Position numbers and translations under genes: made by a program. DNA of 64,000 bases from WRGT01 sp964450405 (GTDB lineage: Bacteria; Spirochaetota; UBA4802; UBA5550): contig CAYVCQ010000001.1 of assembly GCA_964450405.1 (NCBI GenBank), positions 186,001 through 250,000 on the forward strand, given 5' to 3'. Position 1 is the stretch's first letter; each line of letters starts with the position of its first letter. Under the pieces are notes generated by a model that searched no databases, was not told where the DNA came from, and saw nothing but the letters and a program-made list of their open reading frames with translations. Shown here piece by piece: positions 59,960 through 64,000 of this stretch.

Positions 59960-60640
59960 ATGCAGAAAAGAATATTGCTGATAGAAGATGAATCCGGAAT
60001 TGCAGACACTATTGTATACTCTATCTCAGTTGAAGGGTTTCAAACTCATTGGGTCACAACGGGAACCGAGGGACTTTCTTATCTTAAATCAGAGAAAGCA
60101 GATCTTGTCATTCTCGATATCGGACTCCCGGATATGAATGGTTTTGATGTATTGAAAGAGATTCGGAAAAACAATCAGGTTCCGGTATTATTTCTCACCG
60201 CCCGTTCAGATGAGATAGACAGAATTCTCGGGCTTGAGCTCGGAGCGGACGATTATGTATCCAAGCCCTTCAGTCCTCGAGAACTTGCAGCAAGGGTAAA
60301 GGCAATTCTCCGCCGTACAACGGAGAGTGACAATGTAAAAGTTAACTCCTCCCCTTTTCAGATTGAATACAATAAGCGCCAGATAAGCTATTTCGGAAGA
60401 AAAGTTAATCTTACACGAATTGAATATGAAATACTTATACTTCTGATTAACAGACCAGGATGGATATTCTCCCGTGATAAAATAATGGACATGGCCTGGC
60501 CTGAATCGGGAGAGAGTTTTGACCGCACGGTGGATACACACATTAAAACTCTCAGAACAAAACTAAAGGAAATCAATCCTGAAATAGACCCCATAGAAAC
60601 TCACCGCGGCGTAGGCTACTCGCTGAGGGATGATTTATGA
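59960..60640 (+). CDS. creB: CreB response regulator (OmpR family)
   Basis: The 226-residue protein has a receiver domain with phosphoacceptor Asp53 (VILDIGLPD), the acidic pocket in LLIEDESG and the Lys in VSKPFS, and a C-terminal winged helix (RIEYEILILLIN ... DTHIKTLRTKLKEIN). The order creB-creC-creD and the CreB box upstream of creD give the name. In E. coli CreBC responds to minimal medium and beta-lactam stress; the signal here is unknown. The gene overlaps creC by 4 bases (ATGA). Start chosen at ATG 59960. Confidence 0.85.
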   Translation: MQKRILLIEDESGIADTIVYSISVEGFQTHWVTTGTEGLSYLKSEKADLVILDIGLPDMNGFDVLKEIRKNNQVPVLFLTARSDEIDRILGLELGADDYVSKPFSPRELAARVKAILRRTTESDNVKVNSSPFQIEYNKRQISYFGRKVNLTRIEYEILILLINRPGWIFSRDKIMDMAWPESGESFDRTVDTHIKTLRTKLKEINPEIDPIETHRGVGYSLRDDL

Positions 60641-62076
60641 GCATTAAATGGCGGATTTTATCGGGATTCTTTATTTTATATGCCATCGGCTTCTGGTTTT
60701 TATATGACTTCATCGCAAATGATATAAGACCAAGATACCTGGAGACTGTTGAAGAATCTCTGAACGATACAGCAAATATTCTTGCATCGCTTGTTGAAGA
60801 GGAGATCACAAACTCCGCAATCAATATAAATACAATTAAACCTGTAATAAAGAAAGCCTACGAGAAAAAAATCAGTTCCCGGATATATGCTCTCCATAAA
60901 ACCGGAGTTTCTCTTCAGGTATACATAACAGATCTGAACGGCATAATTATTTACTCTTCAAATAAAAGCATTCATGAAGGTGATGACTTTTCCTCATGGC
61001 GCGACGTAAAACTTACACTTATGGGTAAATACGGAGCCAGGTCATCGCTTCTTAATGAAAGAGATCCAAATTCTAAATCTATTTTTGTTGCAGCACCAGT
61101 TAAGTCTAATAAAAAAATAATCGGAGTGCTCACTGTCATCAAACCTGAAGAGAGCGTTTCTCTATTTATTGAAATAGCAAAAAGAAAAGCGCTCATCGCC
61201 GGAATCGTATCATGTCTCCTCTTTATATTTTTAAGCTATATTTTATCCATCTGGATCAGCAGACCGGTGAAACGGCTTACGGAGTTCGTCAAGTCCCTGA
61301 AGGAAAACAAGAGAGCAAAAATACCTGCATTTGCAGAGAAAGAGATAATGACTCTTGCCGAAACATTCAATGAAGTCTGGACTGATCTCAAGGGTGAGAA
61401 ATATATCGAACAGTACATCCAGACCCTCACACATGAACTGAAAAGTCCCCTTTCGTCAATCAGAGGATCAGCTGAGCTCCTTGAGGATGACATACCGGAA
61501 GAGCAGAAAAAGATTTTCTACAGAAATATTTTCCGTGAATCCCGCAGGATGGAGGAGATTATTGAAAGAATGCTTGAACTGTCATCGATTGAAAGTCAGG
61601 AGGGACTGAAAAACATTGTACAGATAAATCTGGATCAAACAGTAAACGATGTCCTGGAAAGTTTATATCCCGAATATCACAGGAAAAATTTAACAATCGA
61701 AAAAAGAATCCCTGAAACAGCTGTTATAGAAGGTGAGATATTTTTAATACGTCACGCGATACAGAATCTGATACAGAATGCAATCCGCTTCTCCCGCACT
61801 GACGATAAAATTTGTATCTCTATAGAAACAATCGGCAGCATCACGTCAGTTACTATCTCTGATAATGGCGAAGGTATTCCTGAATATGCTGCAGATAAAA
61901 TCTTCAACAGATTCTACTCTCTCCCTTCTCAAAACACAAAGATTAAAAGTACAGGTCTTGGACTCCCCTTTGTAAAGGAGATCGCAACTCTGCATAAAGG
62001 TAATATTACCGTCAGCAATAATAAAGATGGAGGCGTAACGGCAAAGCTCACTCTTCCGGTTCATCAAAATTTATAA
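60637..62076 (+). CDS. creC: CreC sensor histidine kinase
   Basis: The 479-residue protein has the CreC length (E. coli 474). Two membrane helices (about 8-24 and 186-206) flank a periplasmic domain of about 160 residues, followed by a HAMP domain and a kinase core with His266 in THELKSPLSSIRGS and the N, G1 and G2 boxes NLIQNAI, DNGEGIP, STGLGLPFV. It phosphorylates CreB. It starts inside the creB stop codon, so both are made together. Confidence 0.88.
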   Translation: MSIKWRILSGFFILYAIGFWFLYDFIANDIRPRYLETVEESLNDTANILASLVEEEITNSAININTIKPVIKKAYEKKISSRIYALHKTGVSLQVYITDLNGIIIYSSNKSIHEGDDFSSWRDVKLTLMGKYGARSSLLNERDPNSKSIFVAAPVKSNKKIIGVLTVIKPEESVSLFIEIAKRKALIAGIVSCLLFIFLSYILSIWISRPVKRLTEFVKSLKENKRAKIPAFAEKEIMTLAETFNEVWTDLKGEKYIEQYIQTLTHELKSPLSSIRGSAELLEDDIPEEQKKIFYRNIFRESRRMEEIIERMLELSSIESQEGLKNIVQINLDQTVNDVLESLYPEYHRKNLTIEKRIPETAVIEGEIFLIRHAIQNLIQNAIRFSRTDDKICISIETIGSITSVTISDNGEGIPEYAADKIFNRFYSLPSQNTKIKSTGLGLPFVKEIATLHKGNITVSNNKDGGVTAKLTLPVHQNL

Positions 62077-62094
62077 AAAAAATGCCCGGTTATA

Positions 62095-62243
62095 GGGCAG
62101 ATTCAAAAGTCCATAAATTCCTCCCCTTTGATGGGGGAGGTTAGGTGGGGGTGAAAAAGTTCGTGATTAAATCAACAGTTGTAAATCACCCTCCCCCGGC
62201 CCCTCCCATCAAGGGAGGGGAGAAATCACTTTTTGAGTCAGCC
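62095..62243. repeat. 149-bp MITE-like element between creC and creD
   Basis: The ends GGGCAGATTCAAAAGT (62095-62110) and ACTTTTTGAGTCAGCC (62228-62243) are inverted copies with a few mismatches and match the ends of the element at 20417-20577. Inside is another imperfect inverted pair of GC-rich hairpins (CCTCCCCTTTGATGGGGGAGG type and CCCTCCCATCAAGGGAGGGG type). No coding capacity. It lies just upstream of the CreB box. Confidence 0.65.
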
Positions 62244-62268
62244 TCATAAAATTCACTTTTTTTACAAC

Positions 62269-62284
62269 TTCACAGTCACTTCAC
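62269..62284 (+). promoter_or_regulatory. CreB-binding box (cre-tag) upstream of creD
   Basis: The sequence TTCACAGTCACTTCAC is an exact match to the known CreB recognition direct repeat TTCAC-N6-TTCAC. It lies in the 391-base gap between creC and creD, about 185 bases upstream of the creD start. A third TTCAC sits 17 bases before the first. A -10-like TATTCT is at 62319-62324, at a distance fitting activation. Confidence 0.85.
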
Positions 62285-62332
62285 ATAGCCCACATATTTT
62301 TTTCAAACAATACCTGCATATTCTATTTATGT

Positions 62333-62413
62333 AACTGCTTAAAACCAGTTGTATTCTGATTTCCCCCGCGCCAAAGGCGGGGGAAATACAAATTACTGCC
62401 AGTTTAGAAGTAG
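62333..62413. repeat. Palindromic element in the creD leader
   Basis: The core hairpin ATTTCCCCCGC / GCGGGGGAAAT (62359-62369 and 62377-62387) is flanked by ACTGCTTAAAACCAGTT on the left and the complement of CTACTTCTAAACTGGCAG on the right. It has the same plan as the element at 14730-14811. It would be transcribed as part of the creD leader, if the CreB box drives creD. Confidence 0.6.
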
Positions 62414-62467
62414 ATACTAATTTATTGAGATTTAAAATCTCTTAACTAAAATACCGGGAGAAAATTT

Positions 62468-63667
62468 ATGAAACCCTTTGCAACAAAATCATTGATTACC
62501 GCCTTTTTACTTATCGCCCTGCTTATTCCCATTTCCATGGTGAGCTCTCTCGTCGATGAGAGAAAATTAAGACAAAGTGAAGTCTACACAGAGATGAGTA
62601 CATCCTGGGGAGGAGAAAATACAGTACTTGGAGGCATATTCCTTTCATTTGCAAATGAAACCGCAATGCCGGACAAAACTGAAATTGACGGAACCATTAC
62701 CGCCGAAATCAGACAGAAGGGAATTTTTAAAATTCCATTTTACACAGCAAATCTCATGATCAAGGGGATTTTCAGCACACCGTCGGATCATGATGGTAAA
62801 AAAATACTCAACCTGTCATTGTTCAACAATCATTCCGTGGAGATAAAATATGTGAGAATCAACGGCGTAGAGGTCCCTTTTACTCTGCGCACAAATAATA
62901 ATATTCCAAACGCATTGATCATAGGAAATTACAGCTCAATCGAAAGTCAGGGGGACAGCGATAAAACTGAAATCACAGTGAGTGCTTCTATTAAAGGTAT
63001 AGATAAACTTATGTTTCAGCAGATATCCAAAAAAACCGATATCACTTTAAAGTCCAACTGGATAGATCCGAGTTTTACCGGATCTATACTGCCGTCCAGA
63101 AGATCAATAGACCAGAACGGCTTTCAGGCAAAATGGGAACTTTCGAGTTTACTTAATTCATCAGCAAAATCTTCTCAATTGCTTAGTGAAGATGATTCAT
63201 TCGGAGTGAGCCTCTTTATGCCGGTGAATGTCTACAGCCTTACGGACAGATCTATCAAATATGCAATACTCTTTATCGGCTTTACATTTCTGGCGTTCTT
63301 TTTGTTCGAGATCTTCGGTCAGCTGAAGATTCACCCATTCCAGTATCTTCTTGTGGGGTTTGCACTTACAATATTCTATCTGCTGCTTCTGTCTCTTTCT
63401 GAATTTATGAATTTCACTCTTTCATATTTCATAGCATCAACGGCAACTATCGGGCTCATAGTTATGTATTCCGCAAAAATACTTTCAGCAAAGAGCCGTG
63501 CATTCATTATGGGAGGGATGCTCACAATACTCTATTCGTTTCTGTATATATTACTTCAGCTGGATCAGTACTCGCTTCTACTTGGATCAGTTGCACTGTT
63601 CATTGTTCTTGCATCGGTTATGTATTTAACACGTAATGTAAACTGGTATGAGCTTCAGGAGAGGTAA
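62468..63667 (+). CDS. creD: CreD inner membrane protein
   Basis: The 399-residue protein has a first helix (residues 8-28), a large extracytoplasmic beta-rich domain, and five or six C-terminal helices (about 265-390). The VNVYSLTDRSIKYAILFIGFT segment and the IHPFQYLLVGFALTIFYLLL segment match the conserved core of CreD. In E. coli creD is the most strongly induced CreBC target and supports envelope integrity. The start is ATG 62468, with GGGAGA eight bases upstream. It is preceded by the CreB box at 62269. Confidence 0.9.
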   Translation: MKPFATKSLITAFLLIALLIPISMVSSLVDERKLRQSEVYTEMSTSWGGENTVLGGIFLSFANETAMPDKTEIDGTITAEIRQKGIFKIPFYTANLMIKGIFSTPSDHDGKKILNLSLFNNHSVEIKYVRINGVEVPFTLRTNNNIPNALIIGNYSSIESQGDSDKTEITVSASIKGIDKLMFQQISKKTDITLKSNWIDPSFTGSILPSRRSIDQNGFQAKWELSSLLNSSAKSSQLLSEDDSFGVSLFMPVNVYSLTDRSIKYAILFIGFTFLAFFLFEIFGQLKIHPFQYLLVGFALTIFYLLLLSLSEFMNFTLSYFIASTATIGLIVMYSAKILSAKSRAFIMGGMLTILYSFLYILLQLDQYSLLLGSVALFIVLASVMYLTRNVNWYELQER

Positions 63668-63692
63668 TATAAATAAACTACGTTCTCCAGTC

Positions 63693-63724
63693 TCCCCCTC
63701 TTTTTCTTTTCAAAGAGAGGGGGA
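63693..63724. repeat. GC-rich inverted repeat downstream of creD
   Basis: TCCCCCTCT (63693-63701) pairs with AGAGGGGGA (63716-63724). It continues into a G-rich run (GACCGAGGGGGTGAG). This is the same style as the hairpins inside the element at 62095-62243. It could help end the two convergent genes but no T-run is present. Confidence 0.5.
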
Positions 63725-63751
63725 CCGAGGGGGTGAGTTAAAACAAAATTC

Positions 63752-64000
63752 CTACTTAATATACTTTTTCCATATTGTTCCGTATTTACCTGAACTTTTA
63801 AGTTTTTTGAGACCGGCATTGAACTTCTCGCAGAGCGCCTTGTCTTTGAATCCAACCTTATAAGCAGTTGGAGCAAAAATTTCGTGTATAACTATCTCCT
63901 GATTCACATCGGCGTCTTTTGAATTAACCTTCTGTCTGAAATATTTGAATATATTTATATCCATAACAACTACATCGGCCCGACCTGCGAATAGCATCTT
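63752..64000 (-). CDS. Family 3 solute-binding protein, C-terminal part
   Basis: The frame is open to the right edge of the window, so the gene is cut at its start. The 82 residues seen include LFAGRADVVVMDINIFKYF and the end LKKLKSSGKYGTIWKKYI, typical of the C-terminal lobe of amino acid-type periplasmic binding proteins (SBP family 3). The signal peptide and N-terminal lobe lie outside. Whether it belongs to an ABC transporter or to a sensor cannot be told. Confidence 0.75.
   Translation of the reverse strand, partial: KMLFAGRADVVVMDINIFKYFRQKVNSKDADVNQEIVIHEIFAPTAYKVGFKDKALCEKFNAGLKKLKSSGKYGTIWKKYIK

Noticed and set aside
1..64000. CRISPR array, tRNA, rRNA, prophage or insertion sequence
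   Set aside because: No regular direct repeat with spacers, no cloverleaf or rRNA segment, and no transposase or integrase frame was seen; the repeats found are palindromic and dispersed.

Overview
The window looks like chromosome of an AT-rich, diderm (Gram-negative-type) bacterium with an at least partly anaerobic life. It carries a class A penicillin-binding protein, an outer-membrane porin-like protein, several lipoproteins, Spy/CpxP-type periplasmic proteins, an exosortase, a glycyl radical enzyme with its activase, and a stand-alone piece of the anaerobic ribonucleotide reductase. The lineage cannot be fixed from the sequence. The lipoproteins with an -SC lipobox, the RsbW/SpoIIE-type regulators and the many orphan sensor kinases would fit a spirochaete or a deltaproteobacterium-like group, but this is a guess. 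No rRNA, tRNA, CRISPR array, prophage or transposase gene was seen.

Layout. 1-8068: the end of a lysophospholipid acyltransferase, a membrane nucleotide cyclase, a MalY/PatB-type C-S lyase, PBP1A and a zinc-ribbon membrane protein. 8187-12148: an operon of glycyl radical enzyme, SCP2-like lipid-binding protein and activase. 12250-14400: a Spy-like chaperone with a duplicated domain, a membrane-anchored Spy-like sensor, an ECF sigma factor and a one-span membrane protein, resembling CnrYXH. 14390-24891: an orphan NrdD glycyl-radical domain, a sensor kinase, a RapA-like helicase, bacterioferritin, threonine aldolase, a porin and PstS. 25392-29860: an unknown 797-residue protein followed by paralogues of phosphatidylserine decarboxylase and Lgt in one tight operon. 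29997-32903: an RsbW-type sensor and a CBS-SpoIIE phosphatase split by a one-base frameshift. 33017-37886: a methyltransferase, a remnant of a GH13 alpha-amylase gene, a PHP-glycosyltransferase fusion and a lipoprotein. 37946-41954: a TetR-controlled reductase/hydrolase operon with two matching palindromic operators. 42001-51840: a solute-binding protein with a hybrid kinase, a pair of unknown proteins, RlmI, PAP2 and an acyl-CoA dehydrogenase. 52546-58611: a radical SAM protein, an exosortase with a 66-residue PEP-CTERM partner, a beta-helix lipoprotein and GDPD. 58859-63667: a membrane protein followed by creB, creC and creD, with an exact CreB-box upstream of creD. The right edge holds the C-terminus of a family 3 solute-binding protein.

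The intergenic DNA is rich in short palindromic repeats. At least three families can be told apart by shared ends, and several copies sit between co-oriented genes, for example between creC and creD.

The strongest candidates for something undescribed are the unknown/PSD-like/Lgt-like operon and the glycyl radical enzyme/SCP2/activase operon, both pointing to lipid chemistry, and the minimal exosortase/PEP-CTERM pair.
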